Source: Clavelina lepadiformis (Eukaryota > Chordata > Ascidiacea > Aplousobranchia > Clavelinidae). Taken from it: a stretch of 64,000 bases of DNA. The notes beneath the pieces were generated by a model. The model worked only from the letters and a program-made list of their open reading frames with translations, was not told where the DNA came from and made no database searches. The stretch spans positions 4,774,001 to 4,838,000 of the forward strand of contig NC_135240.1 in NCBI RefSeq assembly GCF_947623445.1, read 5' to 3'. The translations under genes and the position numbers were made by a program. Shown here piece by piece: positions 1 to 12,474 of the stretch (positions within the stretch are counted from its first letter, which is position 1; each line of letters opens with the position of its first letter).

Positions 1-1350
1 GAGCAACACTGTGTAGCCCAGTGGTTCTCAACCCGGGTGCCAATTACGTTTCAAAACGGTGCCGCAAGTTATTGCGCACTAACCAATAGTCCAGGAAAAC
101 GGTGGCGAAAATTATTTTTATTCAATGCAGAAACTTTTTGGTTTGACTCTGGGTGCCGCCAAATCTTTTGGTTCTTTGCAGGGTGCCGTAAGCCAAAAAA
201 GGTTGAGAACCACTGGTGTAGCCCATAGAGAGGACTTGGGCATTGATGATGCGTGGAAAGAGGTACCTTTGATGCGTGACGTGGAAACTTTTCTTAGAAC
301 AGTTTATTCCACTTTCTCTAGATCCACTGCAAAGAGGGGAAAAGTCAAAGAGCTAGCAAAGATTCTTAATGAGGATTCGCTGTCATTCAGGCCTCTGAAC
401 GAAGTGCGGTTGCTGTCGCGGGACCAAGCCATGAATGCTGTTCTGAGGAACTACACTGTCTTGGAAGAATACTGCAAGAGAGAATCCAGTGATAACAGAG
501 ATCCAGTGGCGAATTACTGTTACAAAAAGCTGATCGATTCAAAGTTCAAGTTCACTCTCACTGCTCTAGGAGATGTTTTGGGCGAGCTGGCACACCTTTG
601 CCTTTCTTTTCAAAAACGCAACCTGACTGTGATGGAGGGGCACTGCTTTGCAAGAGCAAAGATTGAGAAGCTGCGTTCCCAATACTTGACAGGGGAAAAG
701 GATATCAAGTTGAGTGCAGCTCAGCTGTGAACAGAAGCGTCAGCTGATGGCAGAGATACCGGTGAGATTATTTGTTTTATTCGTAATCTCTGCGATCACT
801 TGGATGCTCGGTTTCCAGAGGATGAATTAAAGGAGTGGTCTGCATTGGACATTGAGCTCAGACATCAGTTTTGAGTACAGATCAGCAGACATTGCCACAT
901 TGGCAAAGAAGTATGAGGCCATTCCCCACCAGCCATATTCTGTGGAGGCCATTAACGGTGAATATGCTGAATTCAAGTACATAATGAGGAAAAAACTGAA
1001 AAAAGGGTCAATCAGCACATTTTCAGATATGGTGACTGCAACACTAAAATGTTAAGAACTGAAACACGTCTCACAGCTTGTGGATATTTGTGCTACATTT
1101 GCTACATACATCCAGTGCGGATTGTGAAAGAGGATTTAGTTTAATGAATCGTCTTAAATTGGATCATTTGGACCAGCTGATGCACATAAAGTCAAAGCTG
1201 CAAGCAGACGAAACCTTGTCGATGTGTACAACCATTGGAGACGTGAGAAGGACAGACGGGAAAATTAAGGTGAAAGTTAAGTCTTCAATCAGAATGTGCT
1301 CATCTAGTGTCACTTATTTACAATTTTCTTTTATGGAAACTGATCATTGA
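1..1350 (+). pseudogene. hAT-family transposase relic, frameshifted
   Basis: Decayed coding sequence of a hAT DNA transposase, of the type related to ZNF862/SCAND3-like proteins. Three frames carry the homologous pieces: about 216-730, about 731-1055 and 1078-1350. Bases 1-18 plus the part after 223 read on in one frame through a C-V-A-H-R motif like the one early in hAT catalytic domains. The last piece has the hAT C-terminal dimerisation signature (LLHTSSADCERGFSLMNRLK). Stops and frame changes show it is dead. It is split by a MITE at 19-215. The 5' part lies outside the window. Family call is from motif recognition only. Confidence 0.75.
19..215. mobile_element. hAT-type MITE with 8-bp target duplication
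   Basis: A 197-bp non-autonomous element. The left end is CAGTGGTTCTCAACC and the right end (201-215) is its exact reverse complement. It is flanked by perfect 8-bp direct repeats GTGTAGCC at 11-18 and 216-223, the size hAT transposases make. It sits inside the reading frame of an older hAT transposase relic; removing it and one repeat restores the frame there. No coding capacity. Confidence 0.9.
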
Positions 1351-2457
1351 ACGCTGCCACTAGTTTGAGTTTTAAAATTCAAATGATTTCGTCATATACT
1401 GAATTTCGTGAAAAAAGAGTTACTTGACTGTATCCCAAACCACTGTAGAACAATCTCACCCAGTGCATGGCAGGAGCTTCACACAATGGCTTATGTTCAT
1501 AATGCAAGTCAGAGCTTTATAATAAAAATGTTAAGTGTGTTTTCAAAATCAGGAGTTTACAGTTGGCTTGGTTTGGTTGGAAGCTCATGCTATGCCATAG
1601 TTACAATTAAATATTTATACTTCCAATAGCGGTAACATACTACACAGGTCATGAACAAGATTTTTGTAATTTTTATTGTGTAAATGGGCTAAAGCACTTA
1701 ATTAAAAGTGTTATAACAGAAATGTAAATGCTGTAATTTGATTCTTTTAATAAATCATGTGACTTCAATGGATGCGATGCTGGCATGACCACAGTGCGCA
1801 CGTCTGATGTTGCTCACAGTGGTTCAAGGGATCGCTCAGGGAGTTTGTGTTTGCTCAGACTCGTGAAAAATTAGAGGGAGCATTGGTTGCTAGTGATGCT
1901 ATTTTTCTAAATTAGTAACGTCATGTTATTTATTACTATCCACCGAGTTGTACAATTGATAAAGACGATACAAGATTGTGCTATATGTACTTTCAATGAT
2001 TCTGTGTGTCTCATATCACAATTTCCAAATGTGGTTCCTTATGGCCATAAAGAATGAATTAAAGCAAAAAAGTTCAATAGATGGAGCCAATTACTTGTCA
2101 CATATCAGGCATATTTAAATCTAGGCCACAATAAAATCAGGCGATTTAGTAATTGGGAAAGTGTTTTACAGTTAAAATTCTACATTCTCAATCATGAATC
2201 AAGACCAGACGAGGTTAGCAATATCATTGAACCCCCTAGTCCTTGGTCAACCTGTGCAAGCAATGTTACATTAACTTATGACGATGAGTAATTTTTTTGT
2301 AAAGATTTAATTGTATGCAGTTTAAAACAAAATTTTATCTGTATAAGTATGACAACATGGCTAATGGTCATTCCAAAGTAACATTTAAAAGTTTGTTTAA
2401 GAATTGTAAACAAAAAATTCAAAATAGCCAAGTAACATGAGAAATTACAACACTCAC
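1351..2457. other. Non-coding stretch
   Basis: No coding exon is supported on either strand. It probably holds the 3' part of the hAT relic and intronic or downstream sequence of the minus-strand FN3 gene. No right-hand terminal inverted repeat for the hAT relic was recognised. Confidence 0.4.
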
Positions 2458-5400
2458 TTGCTACAGGTGATGATGCGCTATCATCAGTGAATATTTCATC
2501 ACTCTTCCAAGCCAGAATAGTGACAGAGTAATCAGTGTTAGATGTCAGTCCAGTGATTTGCAACATATATGTGTATATGTCTGACAAAGACTCAGTTTGA
2601 CTTGATCCACAGCCATCTGAATAAGTTACTCGATATTCTGTGGTTGTTTGGACGCCAATAGCTGTCGGATTCAAATATTCCCAGCTAATAATAAATTGGT
2701 TGGTGCCAACATCACTGAAGCTGAGCATACTTGGTGCAGGTGCAGCTGAAAGAAACATTCAATCATAATAACAATGAAAAATCGCAACAAACTCCTAAAC
2801 AACATTTTAACTTAAGGTGAGCAGAGTTCAGAGCAAGATGATCTTAAATGAAGGAATCGTTGTCAGTAAGTGAATTGAAAAATATTACTAGTATGAGCAG
2901 TCAGTCATTGATAAGATAAGCAGTCATTGATGAAACTGTATTGAAATTTGCCCGTCACGACATCATAAAATCATAAAGCTTGATGACTGACGCTACAATA
3001 AAATCAATTGTTTTTTCCGCCAATTATAATAAAACTAGCACTAATTGCACTCAGCTTTACTGAGATTTATGTCCAGGCATCTAGTTGCATACCAGTACTG
3101 TATCGTGAGTAGTTTATGTCCCAAAAAACCAACATGTTTGTGTCGAGAGTGAAACTAAATAGTCCTAATGCTGTTGAATTAAAGAAGCTAAAATCAAACA
3201 TAATCAAGGTTAAGGGCTTTAAACAGCCGCACAAACCTTCCCTAATTCTAAGCATCAGTTTTTGTCAGGTTTGCTCCAACAGGAGCCACCAGGTTTTCTT
3301 AAAGAAAATTCAGAAAAACAATAACAATAATGAAATTTAGAAAATAAAGTGTTTTCCAAATGTCAAATTTCCATTGTCAAAGATAAGTGATCTGGGACAA
3401 ACAGGCTTGTTTGTTGAACTTAGTACTTTATCCTATGGTTTGGTGCTGGGCAAATCACAAGCATGGTACTTCGCACGTCTAGTCTATTTCTGTATTTGTT
3501 TTTAACAACAATCATTTTGAAGGTCACATTTTGGACAAGCACAGAGGTAAGTGAACGGTTAAGATATTTTCAGAAATTCAATGGCCATTTTAAATTGTTC
3601 ACTGTACGATAGGATTGATATTAACCAAAACGTGTGCAAAGGATTAATTGCATCAATGGTGGCAAATTTAGGATTGCGTTGAGGGAGGCAGGCCCAAAAT
3701 TTTTAAAACCTGGGTCTAAAATTCCTCTGTCCTGACCAACCCACCTAAAATGCTCAAAAATTTTGGGTTTTAACGCATCAAAAAGCGCCTTAAAATGAAA
3801 CATATTCTCATATTTATACGTGCAACAGCTGCCCATTTATAATGTATACTTTCGAAATACCAGGTACAAAGATTTTAAAACGTCATATACTTGCCTATTA
3901 AGTATATTTTATTCACCATATGTGTCTCACTGCAAGCTTGGTAGCTGACGTTACCAGTTTTTAACAGTAAGCTACCGTAATATAGGTTTATAGGATTTCC
4001 AATTGTTCATTATGTCTCTAAACTTCAAAAAGTAGGCTAGGTTGTAACTTTTTATAATTTGTAGGCAGACGGGCTCATGACCCAACAAAACACCTTTGTC
4101 CCAAACTTGGGTCCTGGCTCTGGGTTTGAGAACCATTCGTTTAAAAGTTCTTGCATGCAATTGTGATGTCATAGTTTAGTGCAACATCTACTAGCCCAAC
4201 CATTACATTATTAAACACGACCACTTCACTACTGTCCTGCGGACCTAACAGGGTTCCATTGTACGCCCATTTGATGTCACTATGGTTTGCTAAAAACAAC
4301 AATGACATCACAAAACTGTATATCGCATTGAAAAACATTTGCTACAGTAGCAAATATGATGAAAGATGAATGCATACATAATTATTTATCATAGCAAGGT
4401 TCAGAAATTGGGTAATAAAATTTCAAGCAAAATGCAACACTTTGTTGTTCCTGGTCACTATCTATTAATACGCTTTTCTTTTTAAAATGTCAATATTAGT
4501 AAATAAATACCTGTTCTAAGGTTTGAAAGTTCATCTACATCAGGATTGGTCATATCATAGACAAAAACATTGTATAAAGCGTTTGGCTTAATAGGAACAG
4601 AGGGTGCAGTAGCCATGGTAACTTCAAACTGGAAAAAAGCAGATATAATTATCACAAACACCCCATTGCTTACGTTCTCATTTACCTGCTAATATGTGCA
4701 TTTCTCACACACAGGCAATTTAGCACAGTACACTCTCATATTGCCAATATCTAGAGTGTCAGACTTTTAGTAACTCTATGACTATTTATCGTGCTCATTT
4801 CTTGAAAAAAGTTTGGCAACAGCTCAAAGTGTGATTAATTCTCTCACAATCAAAAACTGGTCACAAATATCAATACCTCTCAAATTTAATCAACTGGGTG
4901 TTAAAAAACTTTAACAGACATTTTAATTTGAATTACATACAAAACTTTCTTCAAAAATAATTGCAAAGTCTAGGGTATAAGTAGATAATAGATACGCACC
5001 TAAGGCGGCATTTTCCACCTTGGGATTTTAGTTTTTCCTAATGATATAATTAACGAATGGCTTTCAATAATGACCTATTGTCTTTGCGTCTTGTCTTTTT
5101 TGTCACATTAGTGTGGTGGAAAACTGACGAAAGTTTGATGTTACGTGGTATGCAAGTGGTTGTAACAGGTGATTTCATTACACGCTGGCCGCTACTTATT
5201 AGCAAACTTGTAGTTATGCATGAATAATCAGACCCTAGCTGATGCATCACGTGAATGATCACACTCTGGCCACACATGAGAAGCGAGAGGTTCTTGTGTC
5301 CCAAGAACGTCGTTGCTGCTATCTACGGATCTATCGTTGGGATGATACTAAAGTAATTCATTAGCTGAAATGATTCATCTTTAATTGTTTAGACTCTACG

Positions 5401-6236
5401 CGCATATATCTACGCGCTTCCACAAACAAAAATCAAAGAAATAAAATGAGGTCTTGGGTCGTCTGCAGCTTAAATCTCAAGGTTTTGTCAACTATCGCAA
5501 CAGAGTAGTTAAGTTATGATGCCAATTGTAAAGCGAGCAACCTACCGTGTAGCAGGAAACGTTTATCCACTTACAATTGCAACTTACAACTTTTGAAATC
5601 TTATGGTCAGGTCAGACCAGGTTACAAACTTTTATTCCTTTCCATTATCTCTTACCGTTTTCACATTAAATTTAAATTTGTGATAAACCATGTCTACCCT
5701 ACTCCCTACATTACAAAAGTAAATGGTACAACTGTTTCTTAAGTTAAGGGAATCCCCAATTTATGTAAAGACCCACCCCGAAATTTAGAAAGTTAGTCGA
5801 CTATTAATTCACTGTAATACAGGTAAGGTGCATAAATGAGATGCAACAACATGGCAAGCAAAAGTGATATGATATGGTCCAAAACAATAATAAATGCAAA
5901 AGATCAGGCGCAACTTGGTTCAAAATTAAAGTCATGACAAGACTTACTGGTTGTGAGGCCTCAATGGCATCAGTTGGAGGAGTGATTCCTGATGAATTGG
6001 AACCAGTACCCTCTTCCACCACTGATATTTTGTAAGATGAACCTGGTGAGTTATACCATGTTATGGTGAATGAAGTTGAACGAATTTCTGCTACAGTTAA
6101 CTGCGCAACCTGTGAAGCCATCGGAGTAATTGTTGAATAAAATTTTTTATAAATTTATCAATTCACAAAGTCACAAAAATTAACTTACACTGATCCCAAT
6201 AACCGACAAATATAAGAGCAATATTGATTGTAGCAT
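2458..6236 (-). CDS. R3-type receptor PTP paralogue (copy 0), 5' exons only
   Basis: Four minus-strand exons match the first four coding exons of the plus-strand paralogues in content and phase. E1 6236-6189 holds ATG and a hydrophobic leader (MLQSILLLYLSVIGIS) followed by GTAAGT. E2 6109-5948 is the first half of FN3-1. E3 4628-4511 is its second half. E4 2745-2458 is FN3-2 and is followed by GTGAGT. Phases are 0, 0, 1, 1, as in copies 1-3. The E2 acceptor has a poor pyrimidine tract, so that border is the least sure. No E5, transmembrane or PTP exon follows before position 1, so the gene either continues to the left or is truncated there. An alternative upstream start is possible: an acceptor at about 6264 opens the same frame upstream of the ATG. 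Confidence 0.7.
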
Positions 6237-8892
6237 TTCTATCCACAGCAAGTTGCAATCACCTGCAATGAAAAAGCATCAAGTCACTATCGTAAATATT
6301 TTGCAGTTCGATTTTTTCAGAGCAATCAATATAGCCATAGCAAACAGCTATAGGCCTAGTACAAGAAATACTTTTTTAAAAAATGAAATCAATCACCTGA
6401 ATTACAGATGTTGCCTAAATATTTACTTTGAATGTTTAGAGGAACTGTTTTATAACAAAGAACAAATTACGTATGAAGCCTTAAATTCTGTTAAAAAAGT
6501 TTAATTGTAGGAAAATACATAAGGCAAATATAGCAATATACACAAAGACAGCAGATATTAAAATGTCAGAGAAAGAATTCTCTCATTAAAGAAAAAACTG
6601 GCCAGAGCTGACCAGGAAATTCCTAATCTAAGATGTTATTAGACAAATAATTAATTATAGATACATAACATGACAATACATAACAACATAAACATTGTTA
6701 CCCCCTAAAAATATTGACGCTAAACGAAATGTTATGATTTATGATTTATTTATTTATGATAAATTTCAATCATCAATAATATGACAGTAAGTAGCCAACA
6801 AACGCTTTTTGTTTAATAACTTCGTTGCATTTGCAAGTTAATGTTTTCATCCGTTACTTTTAGGTTTCTGCTTCAACTGAATTAACAAATTTAAATCTGA
6901 ATGACATCTAGATCACACGAAAACAACAACGAAAAAATTTTAAAATTAAATTCCTACCAAAGGCAACGGTGTTCCTACCAAGGAATGTTTATTCTCTGGT
7001 TCATTGAGAATGATTGTCGACTGAAACGTAATGTGGCTGACTAATTTTTTTCTCCTGGTTTCGCATTTATCCTACATACGAGTTGCAACTCCCGCCATTT
7101 TGCTCCTGATAGCCTATTCACAGAGTTGTTTAGCAGCATTAAAAGCGATAAAAAATAAAATACTTGTAAAAAAATTTTATACTCTCTTGTTTATTAGCTA
7201 GAAACATGTTCACATAAGTATAAATCTGTTGCATATTTTTAGCTAAATTATCATATATTGTCAATATACCAAGTGCAGTCAGTTGAAAAACTCTGAAAAA
7301 TGCTATAAACTGACCATTGCAACTTATTAAACTCAGAATAAAAACCAAAACCAACGCTACACACGTTATGGTTTATTTGAGCAAAACTTGCGTACAACAC
7401 AAAATTAACTGTTTGCAGTTTGACACAGTTTGACATTCCATGCTATACTTCTCCTCCTACTGCATGACCATATAGTTTTGTTATATTAATATTTTAATAA
7501 ATAAATCAAAACAAAAAGCGAGGATAGCGTCAATCTCAACCACGTTGAATGTGGATTTCTATGCGATGAGTATATCTAACCACCACAGTTCCTGTTGTTT
7601 TAAAGGGGACAGATGTAGTTTTTCCGAGCAATATAACATAACAACTGATATTCAGGTATAACGAGTAAAAATTTATCCTGTTTCTATTTCTTTTTTCTCT
7701 TTTGTCAGCATATTTAGGTACTTCCAGGCTTAATAATGTTTAACGAAAACTTAATATAAAAAGCTCTTTTACGTCGTTCTTTCTCACATTTTCTCCAAAA
7801 CAATAAAATATTTGATATGAACGGTTGTCTCCATCGCGAGAATGACGTCATAATTTTGTATTTGTTTTCCCATAATGAGGAACCTTTTATTGCGTCATGT
7901 CTGACAAATGTTTGTTTAAGTCTTTATTAATTGTTCCAGAAAACGTTATAGCTTGTGAAAAAGCAATAAGAGTTAATGAGTTTCACTTTAATGTTTGCCA
8001 AGAAAGTGTCAAGTCTTGTTTGTAGCAAGTAGCATACCGCTAACTTCAAATGGTAAAGTTCCTACGCAGCGGAGGTATTCCAAATTTTCAGCAACCTGTT
8101 CTAAACCCGAAGTGACCGGTTGACGGTCCTGAGCATAGGCAAAAAATAAAAAATAGCGAGAGAGAAAACATAAACCTTCATCATTAACCATATATAGAAA
8201 AGCAAAATGTTAACATGTTTAAGAGCAAAAATTTCACATGTTATAATAATAAAATGTTATTGAAAGCTATAACTTGAAACCGGAATAGCAAGTCATATTT
8301 TTAAAATATCCAACCAATTACAATGCACACAATTATATGGAATAGATGCTAAAAATATTAATTGGACAAAATATGATTATAGACAGTAGATTCAATGATT
8401 AGAAGAAAAACGTTTCAAACACATCTGACAATAAATTCATGAAAACACGTCATATTTGAATAATTCAGTTGCAATTGGTGTTTTTTGCAAAACAAAATTC
8501 GTAAAAGTGAGTTCAGCGAGAAACAAACAAACAATGAAAATGTTATTTACAATGCTTAAGGTAAATTATAAAAATAAATTTTAACGATTTAATCTCTTGC
8601 ACAGACTTTTTAATAAACTGCTTAAATTACAGAACTTTTTGGTAGAAACAGCGCATCTGACGTTTAACTAGTTCTTGTTCTTGAACTTATTTATTTTACG
8701 TGCAAAATTTCTGCGGCATCAAAAGTCGCTGAAATCAAATTCTTCGTACAACTCTTTTGAGATACAGTAGTTTGGTAGATTGGATCATCTGGAAGTTATA
8801 GCCATGACGGTTACAGCTGTCAATATTTGCTGGCAGAGGATGTTTACAAAATATAAAAGACGATAATAATCACCTAAATCGTTGCCCACTTG
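6237..8892. other. Intergenic, mostly featureless
   Basis: AT-rich sequence between copy 0 and the orphan PTP exon. Apart from the exon-like stretch at 8038-8191 I see no gene, RNA or bounded repeat. If copy 0 starts at 6236, its promoter should lie here, but no core promoter motif is convincing. Confidence 0.4.
8038..8191 (-). other. Exon-like open stretch, unidentified
   Basis: The minus strand reads an ATG at 8191, a hydrophobic run (YFLFFAYAQ), then a coding-like peptide ending at a donor, G|GTATGC, at 8038. An internal acceptor (tatgctcag) at 8129-8130 would give a 91-bp exon of phase 0 to 1. That phase fits the acceptor at about 6264 upstream of the copy 0 leader, so it might be a 5' exon of copy 0. 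The peptide matches no family I know. It could equally be chance. Confidence 0.25.
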
Positions 8893-8988
8893 TTAATTAA
8901 CATAAGAATTATTTGGAAGAACGTCAACATAAACCTCATCATGGTTTAGAACGCATTCAACTTCTTTATACAAGATCAGGTATTGTTT
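8893..8988 (-). pseudogene. Orphan last exon of a receptor PTP
   Basis: A 96-bp minus-strand exon with an acceptor (gtttttccag) and an in-frame TAA. It begins K-Q-Y-L-I-L-Y-K-E-V, aligning with KQYIFLHKVVEDV that opens the last exon of copies 2 and 3 (the QY of the PTP Q-loop region). It ends with tyrosine motifs YVDV and a C-terminal YVN. Length class, phase 0 and tail style all match. I found no partner PTP exon on the minus strand between here and copy 1, so it looks like the remains of another minus-strand paralogue, or the end of a gene with a very large intron. Confidence 0.6.
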
Positions 8989-9149
8989 CTGGAAAAACAA
9001 TGCAATAAGTTTAAAAACCTCTGGTTAGAAAAGTGTAAAGTACAGTATATTCTTACAAATCAACTGTAAACAATAGATTTACACATATGAGGGGTGTGTA
9101 AGCTATCAGTGTGTAGGTAAGTAAAAGACAGTTTACGATATAGTGAGGT

Positions 9150-10145
9150 TTGCATTTTATTGTGGATTAACTTCACCTGGGTGTATAAGAAGTGGACTTT
9201 AATTTTGAACCATTCCAACGAAAATTGGACAAGATTATCGTAACCGTGAGTCCAGATCGTGAATATATCATCAATATTTCGAAAATATAGGAGTGGTTTC
9301 AGAGGAAAATCGGATATAACGCGTCCTCTTTGAGTCCAGCCATAAAATTTCTGTTGAACTTTCTATAAAGCCAAATATACATAACCAGTTCTTTTTTAAA
9401 AACGTCAGTGGGATCATTATCAAGTTTATCGTGGTATAGGGAGTCTTCTAGTCTTCATTGATGTAATCATCTCGAATGAGTATAACTACGGCTCCTCTTT
9501 TATCTGCAGGTTTGGTGACTATATTGGGATTCGATTTCCAGTTTTTGATGGTTGACCGTTCAGCGTAACTACGGTTAGATTGGATATTACGTATCTTTTT
9601 GTTGATTTCTGCATGTGCTCGTTTCCGAAAACATTCTATGTATAAATAAAAATTTGGGTTGCGCCTACAGGAAGGGTGAAAGTATGGGACTGTTTGTTGA
9701 GATTAAGACTTGCGAAAGATGGAGATGTGTCATTAAATGTTTCTCTGTCAAAGAAGAATTCTTTGAGTCTTATCCGTCGAAAGAATGTTTCCAAGTCACC
9801 ACAGAGTCGTACTTTGTCCACCTTCTTAGAGGAGCAGAAGCTCAGACCTTTGCATAGGACTGATAACTCAGTGGAACTGGGGTTGTAAGTGGATAAATTA
9901 ACAATTTTTTTCAAGGCGGTGGTATTAGAGTTGACAGTCTTCATCTTTTCGGGTTAGTTCACGTCTCTCAAAGCAGTCAGACATTTGAGTTTGTTTTTCT
10001 TTTTTATCGTGAGCGCGGTAAAATGCCTTTCATAAAGTTCAGTAGCAGTAACAGACACAGTTTCCGAAAAACTTGAATTTATCAAGTTCAGTTTGCTTGT
10101 TAGTTCCTTAATTTTTTTGACAGTTACCTTTTGTTTGTAGTACAT
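9150..10145 (-). pseudogene. Penelope-like retroelement reverse transcriptase relic
   Basis: Read on the minus strand from 10145 down, broken pieces of a Penelope-like element occur in order. First an N-terminal lysine-rich segment (10145-9954). Then a piece with NLS...L..LCKGLSF and FFRRIRLKEFFF (9944-9636), typical of the region ahead of the RT. Then a D-K-R-G-A-V-V-I segment near 9510, and the RT catalytic stretch R-N-I-D-D-I-F-T-I-W near 9275, where the usual first residue Y/F is N. Several frame changes and stops separate the pieces. No GIY-YIG endonuclease region was recognised downstream. Confidence 0.65.
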
Positions 10146-11135
10146 GGTACCGAGCAGATGACTTTTTTACTTTAACGGAAAGCTTTCGACAAAGATTTTC
10201 AGACACTTTTAAGAGTGATGCGTAGATTTAATTTGATCTTTAACAGATCACACTAAAAATCTGTTTTGTGATTTCTTGGAAGTATGTAGATATTGTTTCC
10301 AAGCAGACCTTTACATAGTAATTTTGAAATATTTTCTGCCGTTTCACCTGAAGACACCTGAAGAAGCAAGCTGCTTGCGAAAACTCACGTCGAAAAATAT
10401 AAAGTTAACCTTAAGAGTGCCAAACTATACATCTTATTTAACTGTGCAAGAAAGGTTAACTTCTATGGATTCTCTTGTTTCACAGTTGCTTCATGAAATC
10501 ATCAATATCCATACCATTGCTATTACTTTGTACAATTAAAGTGTTTGAGCAGAAACACCTTACACGTACGTTGGTCCTAGCCCTATACTTATGCTCATAT
10601 AGGCCTAGACTCCTGTGGTTGTATGTAAGTGTGGAGCATATAGCATTTAGCATTTCTGCATGATGTGATTTAGCATTGGTGCTTGACGTAACAGAAATCT
10701 GTCGCAATGCTGAAGCATTGTCCACTTGGTACTTTTTAGGTGTTATCAGTCATTAATCTATAATAAAGAATTGAAAACACATTGATGCAGTTGTCACAAC
10801 GCACCGAATACTTGTGTGCCACTGGCGTGTGACGTCGAATAATACTGACGCGTGGGAAGCGTATGAGTTGCGATTTCATGTAACATATTTTTATAAAAAT
10901 AATTAATCAGTAAGAAGCATGGCGCATGTCCTTTTAAGTGTGTGGTGGTTAGTAGTTGCTATACTGGCAGTCTGCTAAAACATGGTAGAGTCGCAAAATG
11001 GAACCATTTTATATTTTTTCGAGGACAAAAGTGTTGCATACCAAGAGTATACCAGTTTCTTAGTATATTATAACAAATTATTTGCAAAAACAAACAGTTT
11101 CGCAAGAATCAAAAACCAAATTTCAACTTTTTCAA

Positions 11136-11154
11136 CTTAGGTGATTACCCTAAG
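11136..11154. repeat. Recurring word CTTAGGTGATTACCCTAAG
   Basis: A 19-base motif with 6-bp inverted ends (CTTAGG/CCTAAG). It occurs exactly at 11136-11154 and 22632-22650. Close relatives are at about 20838-20856 (TGGGTGATTACCCTAAA) and 45885-45901 (CTTAGGTGATTACCCTA). Similar AT-rich sequence follows it at three of the sites. It is probably part of a small dispersed repeat; no boundaries or target duplications were resolved. Confidence 0.5.
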
Positions 11155-12049
11155 CCACTACTAGTATTTTGTATTGCTCATGGTGTAAATAAATACCGTT
11201 TATATAGCAGACTGTAAATCATAAAGTATTTCAAGATTTTTTAAACTTTTTTATACAAGAACCAAACCAAGTCACTAGGTTTTATTTTCCTGTTATGCTT
11301 AAGTGCAATGTTTCAACAATTTTATGGATGAGTTATTTCAACGATGGACAAAAGACATTATGAGGTAAGACTACAATCATGAGTCATAACAATAACCATT
11401 GCACATACCTGCTTAGTTGGCTGCTATGATTCCAAATATGTGATGACATGTTGACTTTACTATGACGTCGAATACAAGGAAATATATCAACAGCAGGATA
11501 AACTTTTACCTGTAGTTTACCTTTAATTTTCTACTTTTATCTGTCGAAATAGTTGTATGCTATATCACTGCTTGGTTATTAACCACTCCATGTCAGTATG
11601 TGAGTGCTGTCAATAACTTCAGTAAAAAACTTACAAAGCTGCTCATGCAGACTGAGTAACGATTGTGCTAGAATAAGATGATATAATTCATAGAGGTCGC
11701 CAGCAGACCTGCAACAGCTTGCAGTGAAATATTTCCATGAAGTGTTGCAACAATATTTTAGTGAGATAAAGGCAAGGTGCAAAATTTTCTAGAAAATACA
11801 AATTGAAATATGTTAAAAAGAGTTAAAATAAATTTAAATGTTTCACAAACTTATGCCAATTTATAATAAATTAGTACTAGTTGGTTGCTTGAACATCGAT
11901 TTATAATAAATAAACAAATAATTCAGGCTTCGATCCAAGCTATCATACCAAAATGTGTGTTTTTGCTCAAATAGTTTCTTCTTAAAAACTGCCCTATTTT
12001 TCAGTCGAGGTATTTAGCTTGTTGTCATAGACAAGTTTATGGTTTATGG

Positions 12050-12474
12050 CAGGGCTTCCCAAACTTTTTTGCTCGCGACCACTTTCAAATTTCTGAAGTT
12101 TTCCGCGACTCTTCACGTTTAAATTGATTAGCAGTGCGAAATATACATTAGTCATTAGTGACATTTATTGAGATGCAAAGACTGAATTTAAGCAACCAGT
12201 ACTCAAAGCCTACTTACTACTTTACACATATGTAGGCTACTGGAAACAAAAAAGCACACACATTTATTCAGTGTGATTGGTGCGACTGCTTTCTGCTAGA
12301 AAGCAAGTCCAGCCGTGGCTCAATATCTGTTAATGCTGGTCTTAAGGCGGTTTCAATGTTGATTAGGCTGGAACGATATTTTGTTTTGATTGTATTTTGT
12401 ACTTTGTGTAAAATTGGTTAAACGCTCTGCGACCCCTGAAGTTTGTTACGCGACCCCCAGTTTGGGAAGCCCTG
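12050..12474. mobile_element. hAT-type MITE, 425 bp
   Basis: The left end CAGGGCTTCCCAAAC pairs with the right end AGTTTGGGAAGCCCTG. Subterminal GCGACC-type words occur at both ends. Perfect 8-bp target duplications GTTTATGG lie at 12042-12049 and 12475-12482. The duplicated segment has the uninterrupted site GTTTACGG at 24067-24074, so the element moved in after the segmental duplication (or was absent from that template). It lies about 220 bp upstream of the copy 1 start codon and could affect its promoter. Confidence 0.92.

Noticed and set aside
3640..4135. Possible degraded hAT MITE in the copy 0 intron (GGTTTGAGAACCATTC near 4119-4134)
   Set aside because: Only one terminus resembles a hAT end; no opposite end or target duplication could be defined.
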